A program made the translations under genes and the position numbers. DNA of 59,394 nucleotides from an uncultured Eubacteriales bacterium (GTDB lineage: Bacteria; Bacillota; Clostridia; Christensenellales; Aristaeellaceae): the NCBI GenBank assembly GCA_902767565.1, contig CACXHY010000013.1:12175-71568 (forward strand). Reading direction: 5' to 3'. This document shows, in pieces, positions 1-7,938 of this stretch. The number at the start of each line of letters is the position of its first letter. Positions within the stretch are counted from its first letter, which is position 1. The notes beneath the pieces were generated by a model, which saw nothing but the letters and a program-made list of their open reading frames with translations, was not told where the DNA came from and made no database searches.

Positions 1-14
1 GCATAAGGGGAACG

Positions 15-87
15 TGCCTTGGGGCGGAATCGAACCACCGACACGCAGATTTTCAGTCTGCTGCTCTACCGACTGAGCTACCAAGGC
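15..87 (-). tRNA. tRNA-Phe (GAA)
   Basis: Read on the minus strand, the sequence folds as a standard cloverleaf. The 7-bp acceptor GCCTTGG/CCAAGGC, the D-loop GCTCAGTCGGTAGAGC and the GGTTCGATTCC T-arm are all visible. The anticodon loop CTGAAAA sits in a GCAGA/TCTGC stem and gives anticodon GAA. The discriminator is A and no CCA is encoded. It is the last gene of a three-tRNA cluster. Confidence 0.97.
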
Positions 88-95
88 TTGAAGTG

Positions 96-169
96 CGACC
101 CGGAAGGGGCTCGAACCCTCGACCTCCAACGTGACAGGCTGGCGCTCTAACCAACTGAGCTACCGGGCC
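96..169 (-). tRNA. tRNA-Asp (GTC)
   Basis: Minus-strand cloverleaf with acceptor GGCCCGG/CCGGGTC (one G-T pair) and discriminator G. The anticodon loop CTGTCAC in a CCAGC/GTTGG stem gives anticodon GTC. The T-arm GAGGGTTCGAGCCCCTTC is present. CCA is not encoded. It lies 8 nt from tRNA-Phe and 9 nt from tRNA-Val, so the three are cotranscribed. Confidence 0.97.
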
Positions 170-178
170 AGATTGATC

Positions 179-254
179 TGGTGGGAACAACAGGGCTCGA
201 ACCTGTGACCCCTTGCTTGTAAGGCAAGTGCTCTCCCAGCTGAGCTATGCTCCC
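179..254 (-). tRNA. tRNA-Val (TAC)
   Basis: Minus-strand cloverleaf with acceptor GGGAGCA/TGTTCCC and discriminator A. The anticodon stem CTTGC/GCAAG holds loop CTTACAA, giving anticodon TAC. Unlike its two neighbours, this gene encodes its 3' CCA (complement of 179-181). It is the first gene of the cluster after the promoter. Confidence 0.97.
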
Positions 255-300
255 GTCGCCAGGCCATTGGCCTTCGATCGCACGCACACGGCGCTCTGTT

Positions 301-329
301 ATAGTAGCAAACGTTTCGGTTTTTGTCAA
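301..329 (-). promoter_or_regulatory. Promoter of the tRNA cluster
   Basis: On the minus strand a consensus -35 TTGACA (complement of 324-329) is followed after exactly 17 bp by -10 TACTAT (complement of 301-306). It is about 50 bp upstream of tRNA-Val and points into the cluster. Confidence 0.8.
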
Positions 330-419
330 GACTGAAATTTCATGTTTTTGGCCTGTCGGGCAAAGCAAAAGCGCAAAAACACGCAAAAGCGCGCCCGGCG
401 GGTCACCGGACGCTGCCGA

Positions 420-446
420 CAAAAAACGGAGCATTGCGCTCCGTTT
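420..446 (-). terminator. Intrinsic terminator after the repeat-rich membrane protein
   Basis: Read on the minus strand, ACGGAGC and GCTCCGT pair around a short loop and are followed by TTTTTT. It lies just after the stop codon of the gene ending at 455. Confidence 0.85.
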
Positions 447-454
447 TGCATGGC

Positions 455-1753
455 TCAGAGAATGTACACGGCAGCCCGCAGCAGGGCGGGATCCTTCTTT
501 GACGGTCCTGCGCCGGCGGTCACGATCCGCTGGCCGGGGGTGTAGGCTTCCGGGTTCAGGTAACCGATGCATCCGGCGTCGCATGTCACGCGCCAGCGGT
601 CACCCTTGTTCGCCCGGGACTGCAGCTCGGCCGTGCAGGGCAATCCGGCGGCCAGCGTGCTCAGGATGGCCTGGGCGGCTTCGTCTTTTGCGCCCTTGAG
701 CCGCACCGGCGTCAGGCCGCGCGCTTCGGCGGCATCCAGCGCGCTGCCGTACAGCGCCACATCCGCCGCGATGATGCCGTCGTCCGATGCCGTCAGCAGG
801 GCTTTCACACCCTTGCCCCGGCAGATCCAGCCGGTGATTTCCGCCGCGTCGCCGCGATTGCGGACGAAGCCGATGACACGCCGGTTCTGCTGCACAAACA
901 GGTTCCGCCCGATGGAGAGGAAGGACACGGGTTCGCCCGCTTTCAGAACGGCCGGATCGGTTTTGCCGGCATCCACCACCACGCCTTCCATGACCTTTGT
1001 CAGAAGCAGGCCGTCCGCCTCATCCGGGAATGCGGGCCGCAGCGATCCTTCCGCAGGCGCTTCGGGAGCCTGATCCGCATCGGCGCATCCGCTCTCCACG
1101 GCAGGCTCTTCCGCCTCAGGGGCTTCGGGCGGCGCAGGCTCTTCCGCCTCAGCGGCTTCGGGCGGCGCAGGCTCTTCCGCCTCAGGGGCCTCTGGCGGCA
1201 CAGGCTCTTCCGCTTCGGGAGCTTCGGCCTGCGCCGGTTCTTCCGTCCCGGGGGCGGCAGGCGCCTCGGATCCGGTGCTTTCGGTCACGGACGGGACAGG
1301 CGCTTCCTCCGTCTCGGGGGCAGGTCCCTCTGCCGCAGCCGTTTCTTCGGTGAGCGGTTCGTCCTGCGTGTCCGCCGGTTCCTCACAGACCTGCGCATCG
1401 TCAGCGGGTCCCGCTTCGGGGACGGGCGTTTCAGACTCGGCCGGGGCCGCCTCTTCGGTCGCTTCGGCGGGTTCCGCCACAGGTTCTTCTACATGTTCTT
1501 CTACAGGCTCTTCCGCGGGCGCCTCCAGCCGGGCGGGCGTCTCCTTCGCGGCGGCTTCCGCCTCCTTGCGGGCCTGCTGCTCGGCTTCTGCCTCGGCAAG
1601 CGCCGCATTGCGGTCATCTCTGTATTTGCGATACGCTTCCTCGCGCTCACGCTTCCTCTTGCCGCTGCGGTTCAGTACGGCTGCCAGCACGATGGTCAGC
1701 AGGACCAGCAGCACAGCGCTCCCGGCGATGATCCAGGTGGTCGTTTCGTTCAT
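455..1753 (-). CDS. Membrane-anchored acidic repeat protein of unknown function
   Basis: A 432-residue protein. Residues about 7-27 form one N-terminal membrane segment, followed by a basic stop-transfer stretch and a charged helical, coiled-coil-like segment (about 30-75). A long Glu/Pro/Ala-rich acidic linker runs to about residue 235 and contains an 11-residue repeat, APEAEEPAPPE-like. The C-terminal ~190 residues are globular, with the patterns GEPVSFLSIGRN and GDRWRV, which loosely recall HIRAN-type folds; I do not trust that enough to name it. The layout suggests a cytosolic domain held off the membrane by a flexible spacer. The start is supported by GGAGG in the leader and by a consensus promoter at 1784-1812. 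No function is assigned. Confidence 0.75.
   Translation of the reverse strand: MNETTTWIIAGSAVLLVLLTIVLAAVLNRSGKRKREREEAYRKYRDDRNAALAEAEAEQQARKEAEAAAKETPARLEAPAEEPVEEHVEEPVAEPAEATEEAAPAESETPVPEAGPADDAQVCEEPADTQDEPLTEETAAAEGPAPETEEAPVPSVTESTGSEAPAAPGTEEPAQAEAPEAEEPVPPEAPEAEEPAPPEAAEAEEPAPPEAPEAEEPAVESGCADADQAPEAPAEGSLRPAFPDEADGLLLTKVMEGVVVDAGKTDPAVLKAGEPVSFLSIGRNLFVQQNRRVIGFVRNRGDAAEITGWICRGKGVKALLTASDDGIIAADVALYGSALDAAEARGLTPVRLKGAKDEAAQAILSTLAAGLPCTAELQSRANKGDRWRVTCDAGCIGYLNPEAYTPGQRIVTAGAGPSKKDPALLRAAVYIL
1101..1230. repeat. 33-bp coding minisatellite
   Basis: Three full and one partial tandem copies of a 33-bp unit beginning CTCTTCCGCCTCAG on the plus strand. They encode the Glu/Pro/Ala repeat of the protein at 455-1753. 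Copies differ by only a few substitutions, so the array is young or homogenised and may vary in copy number between strains. Confidence 0.8.
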
Positions 1754-1783
1754 GGCAAAACCCTCCTGTCAAGGTTCGGATCC

Positions 1784-1812
1784 ATTGTACCCGATTCGGA
1801 GCGAAATTGCAA
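1784..1812 (-). promoter_or_regulatory. Promoter of the repeat-rich membrane protein
   Basis: Minus-strand -35 TTGCAA, 17-bp spacer, -10 TACAAT, ending about 30 bp before the start codon at 1753. Confidence 0.7.
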
Positions 1813-1843
1813 GGGAAGATCGCGCAAACATGGCGGTCTGAGG

Positions 1844-2032
1844 TCACGCTAACATGGCGGTCTTCGGCTCGTGCGCAGGCAGATCCGCACGGGCAGAAGC
1901 ATCAGAATTCAGCTTCTGCTCCTCGTCCACCTTCGGGATGGTGCAGCTGCTTCCGCAGTATTCGCACTGTCCGTGCGTCTCTCCGGGGCTGAACGTGATG
2001 TCCCCGCCGCACATTTTGCATTTCAGGATCAT
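1844..2032 (-). pseudogene. Zinc-ribbon remnant related to the upstream TIR protein
   Basis: A 62-codon open frame whose first ~40 residues closely resemble the N-terminus of the adjacent protein at 2073-4982. Both have CKMCGGD near the start and CEYCG about 15 residues later, followed by a QT/CT-IP segment and a DEEQKLN stretch. The relative continues into a helical repeat and a TIR domain, but here the frame runs into unrelated sequence and stops. A 13-bp direct repeat (AACATGGCGGTCT at 1827 and 1851) sits at the broken end. It is most simply the left-over 5' end of a duplicated copy. It could still be translated as a stand-alone zinc ribbon. Confidence 0.6.
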
Positions 2033-2072
2033 GGCGCATGTACCTCCGTTGACCGAAACTGCGGGCCGGGCG

Positions 2073-4982
2073 TCAGAACAGCGACGGCTTCCAACCGGCC
2101 TTCTTCATCTTGTCCCTGAGCTCCGGCGGCAGCTTTCCGGGCAGCTTCATTTTGCGGACGGCGTCCTTCTCGTCCTCGTACCGGATGCCCGCGTCAAGGA
2201 GGCAGTCAAGGAACTTGCACATATCCATGAACTGCCGCTCGCCGGGGAGCCCGCTCGTCTGGCGGATGGAAACCATGACGTGCTCGAGCACGCTGCCGCC
2301 TCCGTACTCGCACTTCCGGGCTCCGTGAGAAACCAGCTCCCGGGCGATCTGCGGATTCGGCCATTGGGCGATGCTCTCCGCCAGGGGCGAGTACCGCACG
2401 TTTTTGCTCCGCATGGAGATCCGCATGGCATCTGGGTCAGCTCCCTTTTCCAGGAGTCTTCGCACCAAGTCGATATTGCCCTTTTGAATGGCGAGGATCA
2501 GAACCGGTGTCTCGTAGACCGGACTCTTCTCAACACAGTTGACGTCGGAACCGGCGTCGATCAGCAGGCTTGCGGCACGGCTGTTCGGGTATTGCGTAAT
2601 GCTGAGCAGCAGCGCACTGCTGCGTGTTCCGTCCCGCATGATGCAGTCGCAGTTCGGATCCGCGTCGTTCTCAAGCAGCTTCTGAACCATGTCGGAATTG
2701 CCTTGCTGAATGGCCAGGATCAGTATCGGGCGGGATTCCCCCTCCTCCCGGACCGCAAAGTTGACGTCGGCGCCAGCGTCGATCAGCGGCTGCATCGTCT
2801 CATCAGCGTTGTTCTCTTCCAGACAGATCGCCAGAGGGCTGGATCTGTCTCCGTTTTCATACACCGCTTCGCAATTCGGGTTCGCGCCTTTTTCAAGAAG
2901 CTTGCGGATCAGGCCCGTTTTGCGGCGGAGCGCCGCTGTGGCCAGCACGGGGAATCTGCCGCGGTCCCGGATCCCGATGTAATCGACATCCGCCCCCGCA
3001 TCCGTCAGCAGACCCGCGATCTCCTCCCCGGATTCGGCATCCGCGCAGCAAGCCAGGGCGCTGCGGCGGTCTCCGCTGCCGAACACCGCCTCACAGTTCG
3101 GATCCGCGCCTTTCTCCAGCAGCTTCCGGACGATGGAAACGCGATCCTTGCTTATGGCGGAGATCAAAACCGGGATCACCGAGCCCTCTTTCCGCTCCGC
3201 GTAGTTCACGTCGGCTCCCGCATCGATCAGCGTGTCCGCGATCTCATCGTCGGGGTGCAGCACCACGCAGCACATGAGCGCGCTGCCGCGGGTCCCGTCT
3301 TTCGCGACAGCCTCGCAGTTGGGATCCGCGCCTTTGTCCAGCAGCCTGCGGACGACCGCTCCGTTTCCCTTCGCGATCGCACGGATGAGAAGCGGCCAGG
3401 TCATGCCATCCGGCCGATCGGCTTCGGTGACATCCGCACCCGCGTCGATGAGCAGCCCTGCGATCACATCGTCCGGGTACAGAGAAACGCTGCGCATCAG
3501 CGCGCTGACGGAGTGTCCTTCTTTGGAAACGAGCCGGGAATTCGGGTCAGCGCCGCTTGCCAGCAGGAGCTTCACGATCTCGGGGGACGGGTCATCTTTG
3601 CGGATTGCCAGACACAGGGCCGAAGCTTTCGATCCGTTCTCGACCAGCGTAAAGTTCGGATCGGCTCCCTGCTCCAGCAGCTGCCGGACGCGGTCCGCAT
3701 CCGAGCTCTTGATGGCGGCGATGAGGGCGTTATTGCCGCGCACGCGGTCGGCGGCATCCCGGACGGTCCGGATCAGCGGCAGTTCTTCATGATGCTTTTC
3801 CGCGTACCGGCAGGCGGCCTGAAAGCGCGGGTTATCGGAGAACGGACGCTGTTCGCGGGCGAGATCCTCCGGTGTTCTTACCCGCAGCTCCGCCATCATC
3901 TTTCCGATATACGCGCTGGGATTCTCAGGTTCGATGTCCAGCACCCGCTCGCAGTACTGGTCCGCGTTCTCCCAGTCTCCCTGGCCGAGAAAGATGAACA
4001 CCCGCTTGATGAGGCTGTCCACCGTGGGGTTGGCGGCGCCGGCGGCGGCCGCGGCCGGGGCTGCGGCCGTCGCGGGCGGAACGTCGCCCTTCCCGCACAG
4101 CTTCATCACGCCCCGGGTCAGGTCCTGGAGCCATCCCAGCTTGCCCATGTCCTGGGCCTGCAGCTGGCGGAACTCCTTCGGGATGTCATAGGCGTCCAGA
4201 TCTTTGTAGCAGGGGATCAGCGTCTTGCTCCTGTCCGTCTTCATCATGGACAGGAAGCGCATCCATTCGTTCTTCACCCACACCGCGTCGTAGTATTCGA
4301 ACTTCGTGCCGACCGCGAGCATCACTTTCGCCGAGGACAGGGCCGCGTAGATGTAAGGCTCGTACTGCCGGCCCAGTTTGTCCTCCAGGGTGATGCGCGC
4401 GAAAAACACCTTCAGCCCCTTGCCGGTCAGCTCATCGTAGATGTCCTGGGCCAGCACGCTGTCCTCCGTGCGGCCGCCCTCCTCCGCCGTCTCCTTGTAG
4501 CAGATGAAGACGTCGTAGGGCTTCTCGCTGCCGACGATGCTCAGGATATCCTTCTGGATCCGGTCGACGGCCTTGGCCTCGTCCCGGTAGACGCGGCGGG
4601 CGATGGCGTCCGCGTTGTCGCAGGCCTGCTCGAAGTTGCTGTCCTCCATGATGGAGGTGGGCAGCGTGCGGTGACAGGTGGGCTTTTTCTCGCCCGTGGC
4701 GGGATCGTCCACATACTCGATGCCGTAGGCGCACAGACAAAGCCCCCAGTAGGCCTCCGCCTCCTGCGGGAACTCCGCCACGATATTCTCGTACACCGCG
4801 GCGGCCTTGTCGAACTCCGCGTTCATCCGCAGGCGGTTGGCCCGGTTGAACAGGGCGGCTTTCTTCTCGCCGCTGTCCGACGGCACGGTCTGCCGGGTGC
4901 CGCAGTATTCGCATTCACACACGGAGATCCCCTCGGCAAAGGACAGGTCTCCGCCGCACATCTTGCATTTGTAGGTGGACAT
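2073..4982 (-). CDS. Zinc ribbon-TIR-TPR-ankyrin repeat protein
   Basis: A 969-residue multidomain protein. A zinc ribbon (C6/C9, C24/C27) is followed by a helical TPR-like stretch (about 40-85) and a TIR-type domain (about 153-295, starting KPYDVFICYKE). An Ala/Pro linker (about 300-318), a second TPR-like segment and about a dozen ankyrin-type repeats follow (about 420-890, recurrent LLEKGADPN and LIDAGADV patterns). In the TIR domain, E239 in WVKNEW lines up by eye with the catalytic glutamate of NAD-cleaving TIR domains (SARM1 E642 in WVHKEI), so NADase activity is plausible. Bacterial TIR proteins often act in immunity or cell death, but zinc-ribbon/TIR proteins are widespread in Firmicutes and mostly uncharacterised. 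The ankyrin array suggests regulated protein binding. The start at 4982 is chosen for AGGAGG 7 nt upstream; a longer in-frame start lacks an RBS. Confidence 0.85.
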   Translation of the reverse strand: MSTYKCKMCGGDLSFAEGISVCECEYCGTRQTVPSDSGEKKAALFNRANRLRMNAEFDKAAAVYENIVAEFPQEAEAYWGLCLCAYGIEYVDDPATGEKKPTCHRTLPTSIMEDSNFEQACDNADAIARRVYRDEAKAVDRIQKDILSIVGSEKPYDVFICYKETAEEGGRTEDSVLAQDIYDELTGKGLKVFFARITLEDKLGRQYEPYIYAALSSAKVMLAVGTKFEYYDAVWVKNEWMRFLSMMKTDRSKTLIPCYKDLDAYDIPKEFRQLQAQDMGKLGWLQDLTRGVMKLCGKGDVPPATAAAPAAAAAGAANPTVDSLIKRVFIFLGQGDWENADQYCERVLDIEPENPSAYIGKMMAELRVRTPEDLAREQRPFSDNPRFQAACRYAEKHHEELPLIRTVRDAADRVRGNNALIAAIKSSDADRVRQLLEQGADPNFTLVENGSKASALCLAIRKDDPSPEIVKLLLASGADPNSRLVSKEGHSVSALMRSVSLYPDDVIAGLLIDAGADVTEADRPDGMTWPLLIRAIAKGNGAVVRRLLDKGADPNCEAVAKDGTRGSALMCCVVLHPDDEIADTLIDAGADVNYAERKEGSVIPVLISAISKDRVSIVRKLLEKGADPNCEAVFGSGDRRSALACCADAESGEEIAGLLTDAGADVDYIGIRDRGRFPVLATAALRRKTGLIRKLLEKGANPNCEAVYENGDRSSPLAICLEENNADETMQPLIDAGADVNFAVREEGESRPILILAIQQGNSDMVQKLLENDADPNCDCIMRDGTRSSALLLSITQYPNSRAASLLIDAGSDVNCVEKSPVYETPVLILAIQKGNIDLVRRLLEKGADPDAMRISMRSKNVRYSPLAESIAQWPNPQIARELVSHGARKCEYGGGSVLEHVMVSIRQTSGLPGERQFMDMCKFLDCLLDAGIRYEDEKDAVRKMKLPGKLPPELRDKMKKAGWKPSLF

Positions 4983-5107
4983 GGTGCGCCTCCTGATACA
5001 GCCGCCGGTCTGCCCGCAAAGACCCCTCGCGTTTCCGGACACCGGATCGCCGGGCTCCCGGGCTGCGGCTTCCTTCCGCATCTGCGGCAGATGATTTGCT
5101 GTGGGAG

Positions 5108-5136
5108 AGTATATCACGTTTGAAATGCGGATTCAA
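5108..5136 (-). promoter_or_regulatory. Promoter of the TIR/ankyrin gene
   Basis: Minus-strand -35 TTGAAT (complement of 5131-5136), 17-bp spacer, -10 TATACT (complement of 5108-5113). The leader to the start at 4982 is about 120 nt. Confidence 0.7.
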
Positions 5137-5180
5137 GCCTTGTTTCGGCTCCGGCGCGGGCGCGCGGGGCCGTGTTCGCC

Positions 5181-5209
5181 TTGACGAATGCCGTCAAACG
5201 CCATATGAT
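5181..5209 (+). promoter_or_regulatory. Promoter with overlapping inverted repeat, glycerate kinase
   Basis: The -35 TTGACG (5181-5186) and -10 TATGAT (5204-5209) are separated by 17 bp. The -35 is one arm of a perfect inverted repeat TTGACG-N5-CGTCAA (5181-5197), so a dimeric repressor bound there would block RNA polymerase. No regulator gene is adjacent. Confidence 0.65.
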
Positions 5210-5260
5210 GGATGCATCGATGATCGTACATCCATTCGCCGGACAGCGGGAGGAAACAGT

Positions 5261-6496
5261 ATGGACCTGGATCTCAGAAGCGATGCGGACCGGATCGTGA
5301 AAGAAGCCATCGCGGCGGTCCGGCCGGACGCGGCCGTTCAGCGGGCGCTGGCCGGCATGGCGTTCCCGGGGCGGGTGCTGGCGGTGGCCGCGGGCAAGGC
5401 GGCCTGGCAGATGGCCAAAGCGGCCTCCGACTGCCTGGGTGACCGGATCGGCCGGGGCGTGGTGATCACCAAGTACGGCCATGTCATGGGCCCGATCGCC
5501 GGCTTTGACTGCTTCGAGGCCGGACATCCGGTGCCGGACGAGAACTCCTTCCGTGGCACCCGGGCCGCCCTTGATCTGGTGGAGGGGCTCACGGAAAAGG
5601 ACACCGTCCTCTTTCTGCTCTCCGGCGGCGGCAGCGCCCTCTTCGAGCAGCCGCTGGTGACCGGGGAGGAGCTGCGGGACATCACCGGCCAGCTGCTGGC
5701 CTGCGGGGCGGACATCGTGGAGATCAACACCATCCGCAAGCGGCTGAGCGCCGTGAAGGGCGGGCGCTTCGCCCGGCTGTGCGCACCGGCCCGGGTGGAG
5801 GCCGTGGTGCTCTCCGACATCCTCGGAGACCCGCTGGACATGATCGCCTCCGGCCCGGCATGCCCCGACAGCGCCACCGCCGCCGATGCCCGCCGCATAC
5901 GCGAAAAGTACGGTCTGCGGATGTCCCCTGAGGCCATGGAGCTGCTGGACCGGGAGACGCCCAAGGAACTGGACAACGTACATACGCAAGTCAACGGCAG
6001 CGTCCGGGAACTCTGTGCCGCCGCGGCAAAGACCTGCAGGGACCTGGGTTATGAGCCCGTTCTGCTGACCGATCGGCTCTGCTGCCAGGCAAGGGAGGCC
6101 GGCAGTTTTCTTGCCTCCGTCCTGAAGACCCACGCCGGGGACGGCAAGTCCCTGGCCTTCATTGCCGGCGGCGAGACGGTGGTGAAGCTGACCGGCCACG
6201 GGCTGGGCGGACGCAATCAGGAGATCGCCCTGGCCGCGGCGCCCGGGATCCGCGGCATCAAAGGCGCCGCGGTCTTCTCCGTGGGCAGCGACGGCACCGA
6301 CGGCCCCACCGATGCCGCCGGCGGCTACGCGGACGGCGGCACGGCGGACGAGCTGCGCGAGGCGGGCCTTTCCGTCGATGCCGTCCTGAACGACAACGAT
6401 GCCTATCACGCGCTGAAACGGACCGGCGGCCTGATCGTGACCGGGCCCACAGGCACCAATGTCAACGACGTGGCGGTGGCGCTGCTGCGGGCATGA
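5261..6496 (+). CDS. Glycerate 2-kinase, type II (DUF4147/MOFRL family)
   Basis: A 411-residue cytosolic kinase predicted to phosphorylate D-glycerate to 2-phosphoglycerate with ATP, feeding glyoxylate, tartronate or sugar-acid breakdown into glycolysis. Family signatures in order are AAGKAAWQMAKA, LFLLSGGGSALFE, INTIRKRLSAVKGG and SDILGDPLDMIASGP. The C-terminal MOFRL signature follows: GGETVV, GGRNQEIALA and SDGTDGPTDAAGG. The start at 5261 is chosen because GGGAGG precedes it and residues before it do not match the family. It stands alone between divergent or convergent neighbours under its own promoter. The overlapping inverted repeat at the promoter suggests substrate-responsive control, which is inference. 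Confidence 0.93.
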   Translation: MDLDLRSDADRIVKEAIAAVRPDAAVQRALAGMAFPGRVLAVAAGKAAWQMAKAASDCLGDRIGRGVVITKYGHVMGPIAGFDCFEAGHPVPDENSFRGTRAALDLVEGLTEKDTVLFLLSGGGSALFEQPLVTGEELRDITGQLLACGADIVEINTIRKRLSAVKGGRFARLCAPARVEAVVLSDILGDPLDMIASGPACPDSATAADARRIREKYGLRMSPEAMELLDRETPKELDNVHTQVNGSVRELCAAAAKTCRDLGYEPVLLTDRLCCQAREAGSFLASVLKTHAGDGKSLAFIAGGETVVKLTGHGLGGRNQEIALAAAPGIRGIKGAAVFSVGSDGTDGPTDAAGGYADGGTADELREAGLSVDAVLNDNDAYHALKRTGGLIVTGPTGTNVNDVAVALLRA

Positions 6497-6520
6497 TGCC
6501 CGCGGACGGCGATAACACCC

Positions 6521-6551
6521 GGAAGCCGGCTGCTGTTCGCCGCCGGCTTCC
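6521..6551 (+). terminator. Hairpin after the glycerate kinase gene
   Basis: Perfect 10-bp stem GGAAGCCGGC/GCCGGCTTCC with an 11-nt loop, 25 bp after the stop codon. There is no T-run, so it would be a weak or factor-assisted terminator or a 3'-end stabiliser. Confidence 0.45.
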
Positions 6552-6589
6552 GTGCATCTTCGGGATCGGATGCGCTTCGGGACGCAAAA

Positions 6590-6627
6590 GGGGCTGCTGC
6601 AGATCCTTGTGCTTCTGCAGCAGCCCC
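6590..6627 (-). terminator. Intrinsic terminator of the zinc-ribbon membrane protein gene
   Basis: Perfect 13-bp stem GGGGCTGCTGCAG/CTGCAGCAGCCCC with a 12-nt loop. On the minus strand it is followed by TTTTG, so it serves the gene ending at 6639. Confidence 0.8.
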
Positions 6628-6638
6628 ACCGCGCCGGG

Positions 6639-7763
6639 TCAGCGGTACGCCTGGAGATCCATGAGTTTTTCGCCTTTTTCGTCGGATATGTACGCCCCGG
6701 AGCCGGTGCGATGCGCGGTGATGAACACCATGACGCCCGTGTCCAGTTTCCGCCAGTCCTCCTCGTTCACGGTGTACCGGGTCTCGGCGTTGTTCCTGGT
6801 GTCGCGGATCGTCACGATGTAGGCCGCGTCGCGCCCGCCTTCCCGCTCGTCGGCGGCCAGTTCGGGATCAGGCCAGACCGGGTCCCTTCCCTGTCCGGAG
6901 GCGTCAGCGGTGCGGTGATCCACCCATCGCCAGATGTCGTAGTAATACTTGGTCCGGTACTCGGGGACCTGGCGGTATATGGGCTGCTGCTCGGTCACGG
7001 TGTAGTATTCCGTGGTGTAGACCGCCCGCTCATGGGGCACCTCCTCAAAGGTCCCGTTGCCCAGGTCCGCGTAGGTGTAATAGGTCTCATAGTGGTCGAC
7101 GACCTGGCGCGAGCGCTGGACCTCCACGGTCTCGTAGTGGTCCAGCACATTGTTGTACCCGTAGATCTCCTGGCGCTGCCCGGTGACCTGGGCGCCGTCG
7201 GGGACGCTCCATCCCGACTCCTGGAACAGCCGGTATTGCTGAACGCTGATGCTGCGCTTCCAACTGAGGGAAACGATCTCGTAATCCCCGCGGGTCACGT
7301 TGGAGGTGAAAAACCAGATCAGCGCGCCCAACACCGCGGCCAGGACCAGCAGCAGAGGGAGGAAGCGGGTTATCTTTTTCTTCGGCCGGCCGGAGGACGC
7401 GGCTGTCTCACCGGCTTCCCGCTGGGCCAGGCGCTCGCGCATCTGGAAGTAGTTGGCCTCGGAGGAAGACCGCGACGCTCCGCAGCTGGTGCAGGTCTCC
7501 GCGCCTTCCCGGTTCAGGGAGTTGCAGAAGGAGCAGTACCAGTCCGGACCGCGGTTGACATATTTCTCATGATCCGTGCCCAGGTACTCGAGATCCGAGC
7601 GGTCTGTTTCTTCCCGGGTCTGCCCCTCGGTGTGTCCCTTCATGTAGAATCGGACCTCGCCCCTGGCACGTCCGCAGTTCGGGCAGGAGTACACATCCCC
7701 GCGGATCTCCCTGGAGCCGCAGGAGGGGCAGTCCCAATAGCCCATCACCACGCGGTTGGCCAT
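6639..7763 (-). CDS. Zinc-ribbon single-pass membrane protein, function unknown
   Basis: A 374-residue protein with a membrane-proximal cytosolic zinc module. A rubredoxin-like ribbon CPSCG...CPNCG (about 12-34) is followed after about 50 residues by a second finger, WYCSFCNSLN...CTSCGA, of the RanBP2 type. A basic PKKK stretch, one transmembrane helix (about 155-172) and an extracytoplasmic C-terminal domain follow. That domain is rich in Tyr and Val (repeated HYETVEV, YYTVTEQQPIYR patterns) and ends in a conserved-looking YRxNEEDWRKLxxG region. GGAGGTG sits 5 nt before the ATG at 7763, and the same RBS can pair with an upstream CACCTCC segment. A larger in-frame upstream extension has no RBS and antisense-like composition, so I rejected it. 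Confidence 0.8.
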   Translation of the reverse strand: MANRVVMGYWDCPSCGSREIRGDVYSCPNCGRARGEVRFYMKGHTEGQTREETDRSDLEYLGTDHEKYVNRGPDWYCSFCNSLNREGAETCTSCGASRSSSEANYFQMRERLAQREAGETAASSGRPKKKITRFLPLLLVLAAVLGALIWFFTSNVTRGDYEIVSLSWKRSISVQQYRLFQESGWSVPDGAQVTGQRQEIYGYNNVLDHYETVEVQRSRQVVDHYETYYTYADLGNGTFEEVPHERAVYTTEYYTVTEQQPIYRQVPEYRTKYYYDIWRWVDHRTADASGQGRDPVWPDPELAADEREGGRDAAYIVTIRDTRNNAETRYTVNEEDWRKLDTGVMVFITAHRTGSGAYISDEKGEKLMDLQAYR

Positions 7764-7768
7764 GATCA

Positions 7769-7810
7769 CACCTCCGTTCCGGAAAGACCACGTCCCGCAG
7801 CGCGGAGGTG
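7769..7810 (-). promoter_or_regulatory. RBS-sequestering inverted repeat in the leader
   Basis: On the minus-strand transcript CACCTCCG (complement of 7803-7810) is a perfect 8-nt partner for CGGAGGTG (complement of 7769-7776), which contains the Shine-Dalgarno sequence of the gene starting at 7763. The 26-nt loop could let a ligand, protein or temperature shift open it. Confidence 0.5.
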
Positions 7811-7833
7811 GTCCCGCAAAATGCTCTGCCGCT

Positions 7834-7856
7834 ATCATACCCGATTTTCGCGAAAA
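7834..7856 (-). promoter_or_regulatory. -10 element and palindrome before the zinc-ribbon membrane protein
   Basis: Minus-strand TATGAT (complement of 7834-7839) lies just downstream of a 12-bp perfect palindrome TTTTCGCGAAAA (7845-7856). The -35 is poor, so a regulator binding the palindrome may be needed. Confidence 0.45.
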
Positions 7857-7938
7857 AATCCATAGAGAATTGCGGGAAGGCCACCGCGCGGCATCCGGCC
7901 GATGCGCTTTGGCGGGATCCCGGCCTTGAAACCGGCTA

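Noticed and set aside
1101-1230. Regular repeat spacing resembling a CRISPR array
   Set aside because: Units are directly tandem at 33 bp with no unique spacers and encode an in-frame protein repeat.
1854-5123. A 1089-codon plus-strand open frame antisense to the TIR/ankyrin gene
   Set aside because: It mirrors the real gene's codons, has no RBS or recognisable domain, and its composition (Arg/His/Gly-rich) is that of antisense frames in GC-rich coding DNA.
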